DNA from: Galerina marginata
Taxonomy: Eukaryota; Basidiomycota; Agaricomycetes; Agaricales; Galerinaceae
Assembly (NCBI GenBank): GCA_023014335.1
Contig: JAECYW010000019.1
Span: 1,240,001-1,304,000 of the forward strand
Direction: 5' to 3'
DNA: 64,000 nt
The notes under the pieces are model-generated. The model had not been told where the DNA came from. It saw only the letters and a program-made list of their open reading frames with translations, and did not search any database. A program made the translations under genes and the position numbers. Below, piece by piece: positions 35,032 through 47,134 of this stretch. Position 1 is the first letter of the stretch. Every line of letters starts with the position of its first letter.

Positions 35032-37495
35032 TCACTGGAGGAGCGCCCAGACTCCTCCCAGAATCATCGCAGCAGCAGCCGCGAAGCTTGGGAGAAGTGT
35101 CGCCCGTCTTTGAGCTGCACTGACGCTCCCCACGCTCGTGCTTCCATAGCCTTGATGCCTGTTCAACCCAGAGCGTCCATTCGACGTCGCGAGCACCTCA
35201 GCGTCATATGTTGCAGTATTGTGGACCTTAGTATGTGCAGTAGTCGCGAACGTCTGCGTCGCCTGTCCGACAGACACCTGCTCTGCGTTGCCGTCGAAGA
35301 ACACGAGGGCAAACCCTGGTGCAGGTACGGGGATAATGCACGCACTGGCTGCGGTATTGCAGGTGATGGTGGTTACGTTGAGAGTCCCCTTGAACCGCCC
35401 GTCGACTTGGAATTGGTTACCTAAGGTCTAGAAAATCAAGCATTAACAAGGAACGCGATGTAGGAAATATATATCAAGTACTACCTGACCAGCCCAGTAG
35501 ATATTCCCTTTCGAAGATACCGACTCCGCAGAGAGGTACCTATTTTTTGATATAAGCGCCTTTCGACTACCTCAAAAAGGAATTGACTTACTTGACTCTC
35601 ACAGTCGACGGAACACCGGCAGGTACAGTAATGGTAACCCGAAGGTCACTCGCGCCTGTTTTGTCATCTAGATAGTTGAATAATGCGACCTTGCTAAGCG
35701 CGTTGTTCTCGTAGATAGCATATGAGGGTGTGTACACTGAGCCGGCATTACCCCATAGGTCGATAATCCGGGAGGTGTTGCTCTTCCCGAAGGCCTCGGC
35801 GAGAACGATAGCAGCGTAGTAGACTGCGCCGGCAGACCACTGATTAAAAGTAGTTTGGTTGGTTGGAGGTGCAGTAAACGGCTACGTCAGGGTAACATTG
35901 AGGTTATTTTGTTGCAATTTTGGAGATCGTAAACAAACATACATTATAAAAAACATTCTGACCACCGACATGGAGCATCCCATGAGTGAAATTCGCGTAA
36001 GCCATTTGGAATCCGTAATCCATCGCCCAGAGAGCAGCGCCATAGGAATCACTGACGCCCGCAAAGCCGCCACAAGAAGCAGTGTTGGTCTCGAACATAA
36101 ACAGAGGCTTCCCAGCCGCCTGGGCAAGCGCCGCCGAATTCAAGTATGGTTGGACGAGTTGAACAGCCGCAGTATGGGATAAATAACTAGGAAAAATATC
36201 TTGCGGGTTTATTACGTTCGCATTCGTACCAAACATGGCAGCGCAGTTGTTATTGGGGTAACTGCGAATTCAGGCCGAAAATAAATTGAGCATGTACATA
36301 GAAACAGCAAAGAATACGACGCACTGCTCAACTGTAAGGGCATACAGCCTGTCCTTGAAACGGTCAATGAACCCGGTTTCCCATACCTGCTCGGGGGTCC
36401 ATGTGCCACTGGCGACGCTGGGGCCGAGCAGCTTGTTCTTCACCGGAATCCGCGGGTTGGCGTCAATGGTGGAAATCAGGGACTGCACTTCCGTACAATA
36501 TTGCTTTGGGGAGTAAGTCACTCGACGGCCGAATCTAGTGTCCGTCTAAATTTCCGTTAGGTATTTTCTGGGACGCTACGCACTGTTGGTAGAAGTCAGG
36601 CTCGTTTCCAGCCTGAAGCGCGATCAAGTTGTCGCCGAGGATCGCCTGGGCTTCTTCTGCAATTGTCAGGCGCCAGTTTACCGAGTCGTTGAATGGTATT
36701 CCTAAATTCAATAAAAAAAGACCCTTGTCAAATTGATCTAAGAATACGCACAAGAAGAAACATATACCGAAAAACCACTTGGCGTTGAGCATGGATGAGA
36801 TGTTGGAAGCCATGTAAAACATGTCGATGGTGTATAAAACCGCAGGGGTTTTGGTCTACGTGATCCGGTTTAGAGAAAACGCAATAACGGAGTAAGGGGC
36901 ATACCGTCTGGTTGGATCCTGAATCTTGCTTAGAAAATGTGCGGCCGTCCTCGATGAACGGAACCATAGTCGCAAACTCCTGGGTATTGCCACCCAAACG
37001 GATGACCACACCACCAGAGCGCTCCTGAAGGTTTGCCATGAGGTTCAGGAATGGAACCTGAAGCAACGAGCTAGCATGCTGTCAGAAGAGAACGTAGAGA
37101 GGTCTCACAGAAAACGCACGAGTTTTTCCCCACTGAACACGATTTCCAGTCCTTGAGCAAGGCAGATAAAGAATAAAATATCTGAGGGACGTACAAACTT
37201 GGCTGATCACCGACATTTCAATTGAAAATCCCCAGAATCCCGGTCCGACATGAGGAATTGAAAGGCCGTTAACCGCTGCTGCATCTCGCTGTAAGGAAAG
37301 GGTGTATGCTGCCGCCGGTGGAGGGCTGGGAATCGGTGGGGGTGCTAGCTCTGTTTTGTCATAGGCTGCTAGTGTAGTCGATGTGGGGTCTGCTGCGTTT
37401 GTTGCCGTCTGAGCAAGGGGTATTTGGCCGTAGACAGTGACTGCTCGTGTCGTTGAGAAGAGCGTCGTGAGCAGAGCGAACGATGCAAGGAGCAT
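35032..37495 (-). CDS. Glycoside hydrolase family 79 protein, membrane- or GPI-anchored type, copy B
   Basis: Tandem paralogue of copy A in the same orientation and with the same exon layout. Signal peptide MLLASFALLTTLFSTTRA, then VTVYGQIPLAQT. Conserved segments: VPHVGP-type region before GFWGFSIEMSVISQ, FLNLMANLQERSGGVVIR, LGDNLIALQAGNEPDFYQ (acid/base Glu), WTPEQVWETGFIDRF, MFETNTASCGGFAGVSD (nucleophile Glu), GGQNVFYN and WAGQ. The C-terminus is Ser/Thr-rich (VLATSNGRSG) and ends in a hydrophobic segment AAAAAMILGGVWALLQ, consistent with a GPI-attachment signal or anchor. Every key residue present in copy A is also here, so neither looks like a pseudogene. Expected location: cell surface or wall. 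Confidence 0.88.
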
Positions 37496-40391
37496 TGGTT
37501 AGTTTAACCGGTGAAAAACAGTCAACGAAAGTGAGAAGAATGTCGAGTAAGATGGTTTCAGCGTCGAGTTGAACGTCGCTGTTGGGTGCGAGTGAAGCAG
37601 GCAAGAACTTTGGCGCCATGGTTGCTGCTTTCTTCTCTTCTATGTACCCGCCAAGGGTGCCAAGGTTTACAAGGCCTGCCAGTTACGACAACTTGAAGCC
37701 CAAGAACAATCCAAAGCCCAAGCCCCTACTATCCGTTGACCATAAGCCAACGGAAATGAGCTAAGAAATTTTGAAAAATCTCGGCCTCTTGTCGAATGTT
37801 TGAACCTGCACGCCACTAGCTCTTTGTCCAAGAAACGTGAAACCGATAACAGGCGATGTTAGCCATCTTCAGCTTGGCATACCAGCGGGCTGTAGACGCT
37901 CGTTAGAATCGAAACTGGGCCCGTTAGTGGTGCTGTTAAAGGAGCTTGGGAAGCTTGCTGCGGGGAAGAGGTCAACCTTTCACAAACCTCACATCAGCGA
38001 ACCCGATTCGGAAACGAATGCTATTTTGAGCGTGTTCTTTTCGGCCCGGGTAGCTAAAGTTGGAATTGATTGATGGCAACTTGCAGTGACGTCGGTCAAG
38101 GATGGTAACGACCACGTCCTTCAAGGCATTCATTATCTGCGACTCTATATAACCAGCAGCCGGCCAAGCGGCGGTGTAGGGGTCTGAGCCAGGCCACCTC
38201 AGCCAAGCTCTGAATTTTACGAATGCAGCCAAGCGACGCCGAGCCTCGTAAACTGCGAACAATGGCTCCCCTTACTGGGTTTTGCAAAACTTGCAGCAAT
38301 TATCACGCGAATTCTATTTCTCGCACAGTCTGAGAGTTGTCTGAGAGTTTCGCATGGTGTTCACGGTTCTGTGCCCAAGTAACTTGGTCTGGATGACAGT
38401 CTGCCACAGTTATCCAATTAAATAACAGGCATCTGACATTCCTTGAAATTCTGCTCGACATGAAAGATTCTCTTCTCCCCACAAATTGATGGCCAGGAAT
38501 TTTTTCCAGTGGATGAAACTTTCTCTGCTTCCAAGCTCTTGGAATTTACTCTTGGCCATTGTCGTGCTCGACCTTCCAACAGTTTCTTAGTCGCTTGGCA
38601 GGAGGTTCCTTCAATTCTGTCGCTGCAATAATCGGCCTATCTACTCGACAGTCGACACAAACGACTGGAAGTATTTCTACTTTACTCATTACACGACAGT
38701 CATTTGGCCACAGGTATCTTATGGGGTGAGTATTCCCCATGGAAGGACCATGGAGGCGTCTTTAGAAAAGTCGACCTTGAATTTTATTGGGGCTCTTCCA
38801 AAGCTCTAGTTGACAACGTCTTAAACTTTACTTCGTCTCAGTACATATTTTCTTCGATTGCTTATTGAGGTCAAGAGCGTGCAAGCCGGAGCTCAACTCT
38901 GTAGATCAGAACATCTTCAAGGCTAACCGAAATGCAAGCCTTTTTACAATTGAATCCAAGTTGGCTATGGACTCCACGGCAGACAGACATACGCTAGTCC
39001 AAAACGAGTACCAATCTACCATACGGTATCATCTTCATGCAATTTCCTAACTCACTGAAATGCGGCTGCATGTCTAACAACGGTACTACACAAAGCTTTC
39101 TGCCTATGCCTGAAAATCGGTGGAAGAAGGCATGTGGTCAATGAGCTTGCGACTGAGTTCCGCTCTATTTAATTTACGGTGCTCGTCAATCATCCCATTG
39201 AGAAAGTACATTTTTGAGCTGGAATAAATATATGCACAGTTCATTTCATATTTTGTACAGATTAGCGCCCTGCCAGGCTTGTGCTATTTGCCGGGTTGAG
39301 CAAGACTATTTTGATGTCGCAAAAACCTTCAGCCCGGGATAATCATAGCAGGCTTCTAAAAATACGGGTCTCTTCATCTGATGCGCAAGACTTTATTTCC
39401 TGGCGCCAACCTGGCATGAAAAATTTATGAGTTCCACCTCCACGTTGTCGCCAGGTCATGCAAGATCTGCAGACAAGTAGTTGAATAGACAAGGAATTCT
39501 GATTCCCACACGACACTTACGCCCGTTCCGACCAACGGAGAAACTTATCAAGATCCCACTACAAGTTATCATGCAATTAACGCTCATGATCTGTCCTGAG
39601 CTCAAGAAGACAAGAAGCACACCTTAAGTCCGGTGTGAATGAAACGTACACGACAGTTTTATAATAGAAGCTCCTAGTCACGGCTGAGAAACAAGTTTCC
39701 GAGTGATTGTTATTTGGTCGCCTTTTGGTAATTTCAGTCAGTTTGCTGGAATTTTGTGTCGTTCACGAAGTGCTTGGTAGCAACTTGGATGCCGAGGTTG
39801 TTCCGGCTGCCGAAGCCACTGTGGGAATGTTCTAATTGTCTGCCCATAAGCGATGGTTTCTTTCACTTCTTGACCATCCCATGCCTGCAGTCAATTTCCA
39901 CGTAAGGTTGTCTACGCAAACGTTATTCAAGTCGAGCGTATAACCTGGACCCAGGAATTCTATCCCAAAAAAAGCCATCACTCACTTCAAGAAAACTTTG
40001 TTCTACCCAACCATGCCACATCACTGTTCAGAAACTAAAGAGTCTTCACATCTCTGGCTCTGTGGCTCTCTTTATCCTCCTCCCTCGATTAGGCAATCTG
40101 TGATTTACAGCATGTCTCGATCTGATTTTGCCATGCAACCTTCGTTTCGGGTCTTTTTCGCAACCCCTGGATTCCTCGAGGAATTATAGAAAATTTATAA
40201 CCCAGGGGTTGTCAGCAGATCAATTCTATGAGGTGGAAGACATGCTCGAACTGCCCGCCCCGCGCCGGAGACTTCCTTCCAGAAATTTGGAAACGCCGTT
40301 TGAGGAGCAGTGGACCACTTTCGCGATCATGAGGCTCACTACAGTGTTGACGATTTTTCAAGATGCAATGGATATACGCGATAATAAAAAG
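37496..40391. other. 2.9 kb intergenic, no recognised gene
   Basis: Lies between the divergent GH79 copy B and the second-type GH79 gene. Only short frames without motifs were seen. It must include both promoters. Confidence 0.45.
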
Positions 40392-40399
40392 TATATAAA
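40392..40399 (+). promoter_or_regulatory. TATA box of the second-type GH79 gene
   Basis: TATATAAA lies about 37 bp upstream of the ATG at 40436. If transcription starts about 30 bp downstream of it, the 5' leader would be very short. Confidence 0.5.
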
Positions 40400-40435
40400 C
40401 ATCTCCGTCATGTCGAACCACCATAACTTGCTGAA

Positions 40436-42475
40436 ATGCCAAGCTTCTCTTCTCTGCAAAAGCTCATCTTTCTGTCAGTCCTTGTCAGGCACGCGCTATG
40501 CATTAGTGTCTCTGTTCCCGCTGTTGCTCCTTCCACAGCTCCGACACTCTCACAATCCCTGGTGTCACTTTCTATCGAACAGGACCGTTGGACTGACTAT
40601 GCCGGAACGACGTCGCAGAATCAGTTTTTCTTCAACACTTTGGACAACCTGAGGTTGCTCACAGGTGAGCCTCCACGTGTCAGGATTGGAGCAGACAGCG
40701 AGGACCGGACCAACTTTAATCGAAATGTTCAGGTAGGGTTTTGTCCACGCATCTCACTACGTTAATTAACTGTAGATCACAGTTCTCTGAAGCGATATTC
40801 CCTGCGCCTAATCCTACGACACCATATCCCGAGGCTTCGAATGTCACCGTTGGTGATGGATACTTCCAAGCTGCTCAGTTCCTTCCACCCAGTAATTGTC
40901 CTATTTACTTTACTCAATCATTCTTCTAATCCCGTTCCTTCTTTTTTGTCAGATACCCGCGTCATCTGGGGCTTGAACTTTGGCCAGAACAACGTCACGG
41001 CCGGTTTCCTTGAAACAAAATCGATCCTAAAAGCCTTCGGCTCACCGTCTTTCAAGAGGGCCGGGATAACGCTTGAGGCCATCGAAATTGGCAACGAACC
41101 CGATATTTATATATTTAACGGCCATCGGGCTGCTAATTATACATCGACAGAATACACCCAGGAGTGCGTTTGCTACGTTATTACCTATATTTGCATGCCT
41201 AACGCCTCATTCTCAAGATGGACGGCATATGCAAAAAATATAACAGCCACCGCCAAACTGTCCTCGTCTTCTACGACGAAATTCTGGGTTGGTGCGCTAG
41301 GTGGCTCCTCGGGTTCGACCACCGGTTTCTCGCCTCAAGCCGTTTATAGCGAAGGTATACTTTCGTCTGTCCCCGGTTCTCTAATCTCAACGTAAGCTAC
41401 ACCCGCTATTTCCTATCCACTACAAACCTTAATTTCTTCCTGGTCTGCTTAGATTTTCTCAACACCATTACAGCGGCACTTTCTGTTCCGGGAGCGGTGG
41501 TCTGTTGCAAGACTTGATGACCAAAAGTACTATTCGAGGCAACTTGACCGGGTTCACACCGGACATTGTTGCGACTCACGCCAAGGGCCTTGATTACGTC
41601 CTCGGAGAGACCAACAGTTATTCTTGCCACGTAAGGCGACAAATATATTCGAATTTGAAATGATATTAATACGTGTTGGAAGGGAGCACCCGGTGTCAGC
41701 AACACAGCAGGTGCTGCTTTGTGGACTCTAGACTATGCACTATTTGCGTAAGTGTGTTGCTCGAAAGCCTTGAACATTTGTCATTAACTTCTTTGACCTC
41801 AGCCCGCAAATTGGAATTTCTCGCGTGTATTTCCATGTAGGAATCGGCTACAAGTATAGTTTGGTGAGTCTGTTTAGGCAACGAAAACCGGCCTCTTGGT
41901 CCCATTGCTGATTTCTCGTTATCAGATGCAACCCGTTACGCTGACGAGGTCGCCGTTGGATGGCACTACTCTTGCCACACCACTTGCGCCTCACATTCAA
42001 CCACAGTACTACGGAGCCATCGTGGCGGCAGAGGCTATCGGCAACAAGGGTAACACACGCGCAGTTGAACTCAACATCGACAACATACGGATCGCCGGAT
42101 ACGCATTCTTCGACGGAACCAAGTTGGCGCGGGTGTTGCTTATCAACTCGCAGGCGTTCCTCTCCACCGACACGTCCCCGCGGACCAGCATCCATGTTGA
42201 CCTAGGTATTTCCGGAAAGGGAGCGCCGACAAAGATGACAGTCAAGCGACTTTCCATTCCGTAAGCGAACACATTTCATGCCCTCCGCTGCTTTTTTTTA
42301 TTACTTACAAATGAATTATAGCCATGCGGATGCTACTGCGGGTGTGACATGGGGCGGCCAGACATTTGAAACCAGTACTGGAAGGCCCAGTGGTAAGGTC
42401 CAAGTCCAGACCGCAAACGTTGCTGCAGGCGTAGATGTCCAGGCGACTGAGGCTGTCTTGCTTACTTTCCTATGA
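40436..42475 (+). CDS. Glycoside hydrolase family 79 beta-glucuronidase-like protein, second type, copy C
   Basis: Secreted retaining glycosidase of a different GH79 branch from copies A and B. A signal peptide is visible (KLIFLSVLVRHALCISVSVP). Exons give RVRIGADSEDRTNFNRN, WGLNFGQNNVTAGFLETKSI, EAIEIGNEPDIYIFNG (acid/base Glu), FSQHHYSGTFC, DYVLGETNSYSCH (nucleophile Glu), NTAGAALWTLDYALF and the C-terminal beta domain PQYYGAIVAAEAIGNKG, GYAFFDGTKLARVLLINSQ, TSIHVDLGISGKG, ending EAVLLTFL. It has no hydrophobic C-terminal tail, so the product should be soluble. The layout matches Acidobacterium/fungal GH79 glucuronidases. About eight introns are needed. The C-terminal half is closely similar to the truncated gene at the right edge of the window. 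Confidence 0.88.
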
Positions 42476-42631
42476 CCACAACAAAAGTTCTTTATATGAA
42501 CACCCTTTTTTTTTGGCCAGTTTTAGCAACGCTGGGCTTAAAGTGTATATAACCTCACAGTCTGTGGCTCACCTTGAAGACCATTTAGACTGTTATTTAC
42601 TAGGAGTACATCTACTTATAAAATTGTCGAA

Positions 42632-45132
42632 TCATTGAACCGCCGCGAACCACCTCTTCGTTGCCTCAAAGCTCGCCTTCGCAGCTTCCACTCCGTCAAG
42701 TGGGTGACTTTCTCCTTCAAAAATGAGCATTTCCACGCGAAGTTTGCTGTCTCCATCCTTCTGAGCATACCTTGCCCTGAGCGCATGATAATAATCAATA
42801 CCTTGGGAAGGCGCAACGCGCCTATCCGCCGCGCCAATGAGAAGCAACACTGGCACACGGACAAAATCGACATAGGCGATAGGCGAAGCGGCTTGGAGGG
42901 TCGCAAATATCTGAGGAGTGACCAAAGGCGGCCGCTGTGAATGTGACAACGAGTCGTTTGAGGATGAAGATGGAGAGGAAGACGAAAGAGGGTATGAGAT
43001 TCCAAATTCAGAGAAGTACCAGTCACGTATATCGCTTGAAGATATATCTCCGGCAGAAATGACAGGATTGCGGAGTATCGCTGCGGAGAAGAAAGTAGGG
43101 AATTGTCCTATTACTTCATCCATGATTGAGTCAAAAGCGAACTCGGCAAGCTCATTCAACTTACAGTGACCAGTAAGGAATCCACCGTGGCTTCCACCCG
43201 TAATCAGCTGCATTCCAGGACCCTCTCTCGATATGCCTATGGAAATTAAGTGACGCGCAGCCGCGATGCAATCCTGAACATCCAGTTCCCCACACCGGCC
43301 GATAAGGCCCTGTAAAAAAGGTTCGCCATATCCTGGCGTACCCGTGTAGTTTGGGAAGGAAATGGTGTCTTATAGCAAGCGATAAGTCCACCGATGTAAA
43401 ATGAACGGTTGGCAGTTACTTACAGCCTTCAAACACCAGAGCACTCGTTGTTGGGGAAAAGGCCGTGGTGCTACCCCCGTGTGGTCCTCCGTGAGGGGAG
43501 GTAATACACGGTGGTACTGATGCACCAGCGTTTGCCCTACCCTGAATGAGGATCGTCTCAACAAGTGGACGCCCAGGAATCTGAATGATTGTCGTTTTAA
43601 TGCTCGCCAATGCAGACCTCACTGGGAAAAGGTCAGAAATGTTTTTGGGAAAGGAAGAGAGGAAGAGAACGAACCATATTCCGGTAGATCGGGCTTATCG
43701 AGCGAGCGCCATATTACAGGTCCTGACTTGTCAATTTTCCCGAGCATAATTTCATATGGCACTGAGGGGGAACTGCGACTACAGACAACCAGAGAAAGAC
43801 CATCTGTGGCCAGGACTGACCAGCTGGATAGATCGTTATCCGAACTTGGAGTAAGGTTTTGTATGGTACCGTCAGTTAAGGATATCTGAAGAACTGTAAT
43901 GCGGGAACCCCATTGTGAATGAAGAATAATGGATGCGTCTGACAAGGAGCTTTCTGGGAAGACTGAAGGGGAAGGCAAAAGGCTGTATGGTGGGTAAAGG
44001 CCGGGAAACCCATCGGTTTCCGGCTTGTCAACGATCCCAACAAGCGGTTTATGACTAGATTGAATATCCAAGGCCGTGGAAGCATCTAGGCTGATATCCA
44101 GGGAATGTAGTGATGAAGTCGCAAGATGTGCGCCACCAGTGGCGCATGCCAGCCAAATTAGAGTAGATTTTCCTTTATGGGTCAGTATACGGGGCGAACG
44201 GCAGGATTGGTGGGCCGGAGTAAGTTTCTGTTCCGTGGTGTCAATATGCGCAGGGGAATTTTTGGTGTTTTCAGCCGGAAGTTCGGAGGAGATAACTAAT
44301 TGCCAAATGCCAGTCGGTCTGTTAAAGCAGCCCTTGATACCGAGCATCCGAGCATCCACCGTAAATTCGTACCCCATTGCGTAAATGATTTTTTCCGAGT
44401 TAGGGGAGAAGACTGCTTGACCAAATCGTATCTCTTTCGCAGTTCTGAGTCGCGAAAGTGCGATTTTACAAGGATCGGCCGTGGATGGCTTGTCCCAACG
44501 AAATATGAAAATGACTGGTGAGCGCTTTCCATGGAGGCCTTCGCCAAAATCTGGGTTATAGCGGAATTTTTCAAATGGATCGTCGCTTTCGGGAGACTTA
44601 TCGTCGGCGGCATACAGAATCGATGTTTCAGAAGGAGAAAACGATAATGACCCGATGAATTCTGAATTTGCGACAGTGTCAAAAGGATCGCATTTTCATT
44701 ATACCGACCGACCCGCTCACCATCTGCGTAGAATTCTCCATGATATTCAGTTACATTCCTGGAAGTTTCTAACAGCCCATCCGTCCAAATCTCCACAAAT
44801 CTCGAGCCACCGGCTTTGCGTAAGACTGCCCGTCTTCTTCCAGAGGGGGAAATCAGCTGGGCAACGACATCTACGTCGTGAAGGGCTGTTACGGCAGGAA
44901 TCGAGGTGGAATCGGCTGAGAAGACAATCGATTTGGCCACTGTTCGTTTGCAGTTTCGGATATGGTCTCTAATAGTGTAAGATACTTCGACAACGGTTGG
45001 ACCTGTCTGATCTGGAAATGCCACAGTTCAGTATGTTAAAATTTCAGGTTTTCATTCGAGTCGAAAATCACCATGACGCGTCACGAAATGAGCTGCACTG
45101 GGAAGAGGTATTTCAGCGAGTTCAGAATACAT
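42632..45132 (-). CDS. Acylaminoacyl-peptidase / prolyl oligopeptidase family (S9C) serine peptidase
   Basis: Removes N-acylated amino acids from blocked peptides, usually in the cytosol. The N-terminal half (from MYSELAEIPLPSAAHFVTRH; ATG at 45132, first intron at about 45017-45068) fits the beta-propeller part with segments such as VSYTIRDHIRNCKRTVAKS and SPSGRRRAVLRK. The C-terminal alpha/beta-hydrolase part shows SPHGGPHGG, an oxyanion-type region, the nucleophile motif GGSHGGFL, Asp in LIGAADRRVAPSQG and His in EGESHPLDG, giving an intact Ser-Asp-His triad. A Ser-rich insert (SSSSPSSSSNDS) sits between Ser and Asp. It converges with the GH79 copy C gene, whose stop lies only about 157 bp away. 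Its 5' end is divergent from the NmrA-like gene. Confidence 0.88.
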
Positions 45133-45163
45133 CCCTGCGGAAGATATCTGTGGATAACAAAAT

Positions 45164-45563
45164 ATTATTGCGATTTTCAAAAATGATGACATTTCGAAAA
45201 AAGAAAAGTTTCAAGTCTGGGGTCGGGCCGCTAGCCTGGCCCAGTGATGGGCGTCACAGGCCATGAGCCGCCCTCGCGGTTTCGGCGTTTTGCTCTGAAT
45301 CTGTCCCTTCAGGATGTATCGTAGTCAGCCATTGGTAAAAATGAGAGTCAATTCATGCAAATATAAAGGATATGTGGTACTTCAGCACAGATCTGAAGGG
45401 TGCGTCGCAGCCGTCGCAGCCCAATCGCTGCCTCTCGCTGGCGTGTGCGCTTCGCTGACTACAGGGCGTCACAGAAAGTGCCAGTGACTTCGCACGTGTC
45501 AAACCACCGGACTTGAAACTTTTCTTTTTTCGAAATGTCATCATTTTTGAAAATCGCAATAAT
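45164..45563. mobile_element. Foldback / MITE-like element with 57 bp terminal inverted repeats
   Basis: Positions 45164-45220 (starting ATTATTGCGATTTTCAAAAA) and 45507-45563 are near-perfect reverse complements of each other over 57 bp, with one evident mismatch (TCTGG against TCCGG). The 286 bp interior has no coding frame and itself shows weaker inverted similarity near both arms. The 400 bp size, noncoding interior and long terminal repeats fit a non-autonomous DNA element. I could not see a clear target-site duplication. It lies between the divergent start codons of the acylaminoacyl-peptidase and NmrA-like genes. Confidence 0.7.
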
Positions 45564-45701
45564 GTGAAGGCGAGTGCCAAGACTGCGGACAGCGGACCGC
45601 CGGTTTTGGTCATGACGTCCGCTCAAAGTCGTCATCTCACAGAAATGTGAGGTGCTTTCCCTTACACCCACGCCATCTTATACTCTCAACCTGACCTGGA
45701 T

Positions 45702-46603
45702 ATGTCGAAGAAAGTAATCATTGTTGGTGGGCACGGAAATGTCAGTCTGATCACCCTAGATCGCGTCTCTGGAAGACAGGGGCTAAACATAATTACTTTG
45801 TTAACAGGTGTCCTTGCTCCTTACCAAACTGCTCACGCAGACACACTCAGTAACATCTATTATCAGAGATGCTGCGCAGGAACAGGACATCAAAGACGTT
45901 TCCGCGACTCCTCTCGTTTTATCTTTGGAGGACGACTCTGTTGATAAGTTCAGTAAGGCATTTAAGGGGTATGACGTCGTCTACTTTTCTGCCGGAGCGG
46001 GATCAAAAGGCGGTGAAGAAAGGACAAAGAAGGTGGACTACGAAGGAGCAGTGAAGGTCTTTGATGCTCTGGAAGGCGTCGAGGGTCCGAAACCGAGATT
46101 AATACTGGTTTCGGCGATCGACATACGTGATCCAAACAAAATACCTCAACACTATGTAGGTTCTTCTTACTTCTGGAGCTATCGACTTCGTCTGATATTT
46201 TCAAAGAATGAAGAAGATATTGCTGTTTCAAACAGAGTCAGGAAAGCTATCCCTGCCTACATGCACTGGAAATATGAAGCCGACAAGGACCTCGTCAATC
46301 GTACGGCCTTCAAATGGATCATATTACGGCCAGGAGGATTGAACAATAATCCTGGTGCAGGCACTGCTGATATTGGTAGGACACATTTAGGAAAGACCGT
46401 CTCCGTACGTGAACAAAAGCTTCTGTTTGACCGAATACCCCTGATGTTTCTTGCAGAGAGCGGACGTCGCGAAAGCACTTGCCTTCCTGCTCGAGAGAGA
46501 AGATGCAGCCGGATTGGCCATTGATTTTGTGGGCGGTGATACCCCGATCGAAGAAGGATTAGACACCTTCGTCGAAATAGGAGAAACAGACTGGCTTGGG
46601 TAG
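45702..46603 (+). CDS. NmrA/atypical SDR NAD(P)-binding protein
   Basis: Four exons (45702-45740, 45808-46155, 46207-46404, 46457-46603) give 243 residues. The N-terminus has a beta-strand plus nucleotide-binding glycine motif (KKVIIVGGHGNVSLLLTKLL), then YDVVYFSAGAGSKGGE, PRLILVSAIDIRD, HWKYEADKDLVNRTAFKW, ILRPGGLNNNPGAGTADIG and RADVAKALAFLLE. This is the pattern of atypical short-chain dehydrogenases of the NmrA/flavin-reductase-like/YwnB type: a Rossmann fold with a YxxxK-like region replaced by HWKYEADK. Such proteins act as NAD(P)H-dependent oxidoreductases or redox sensors; which applies here is unknown. Cytosolic, with no targeting signal. Confidence 0.85.
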
Positions 46604-47134
46604 TCTGATCCAAGAGAAAGCATGTTACAGCGAGTTAACTCTGTAAGTTTGTTGTCATGCAAGTAGCTAAATCGACACGGGTCCTTCAAACATGCACTTC
46701 TTACCGAGAAGACGAAAGGGTTCGTGAATTAACATACGCAGAGCCTCGACGAGTTGCGCTTTGGGACGCATTGAGCGACTTGCATTTCACGCCTATGGTA
46801 ACGGATGTCGACGTGGTATACCCTCTCGAGTTGGCAAAAGTTCCTTTTCGAGTTGAGCTATTTTGCTAACCAAGTGCTGGGCAAAAAACCAGAGGATCGA
46901 AAAGGTTCAATGCTCATGCATGAAAAATCGGTCTGCAGCTTTGTCCATTCAAAGGAGCAGGACGAACTAAACGAGCGTAATTTGAGTCAAGGCTGTAAAT
47001 ATTATTTACATTGTACAAGCGAGATATACATTTTAGATGTTGTTACCCAGAATCATCTGAGTGTGTGGACTAAGCACTGCTCGAAGTGGCCGCGGCTGTA
47101 CAAATATCAGTCCCGGGACATACAATAACGAGGA
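46604..47134. other. Convergent spacer
   Basis: About 530 bp between the NmrA-like and F-box stop codons. It has short plus-strand frames without motifs. Presumably 3' UTRs. Confidence 0.45.
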
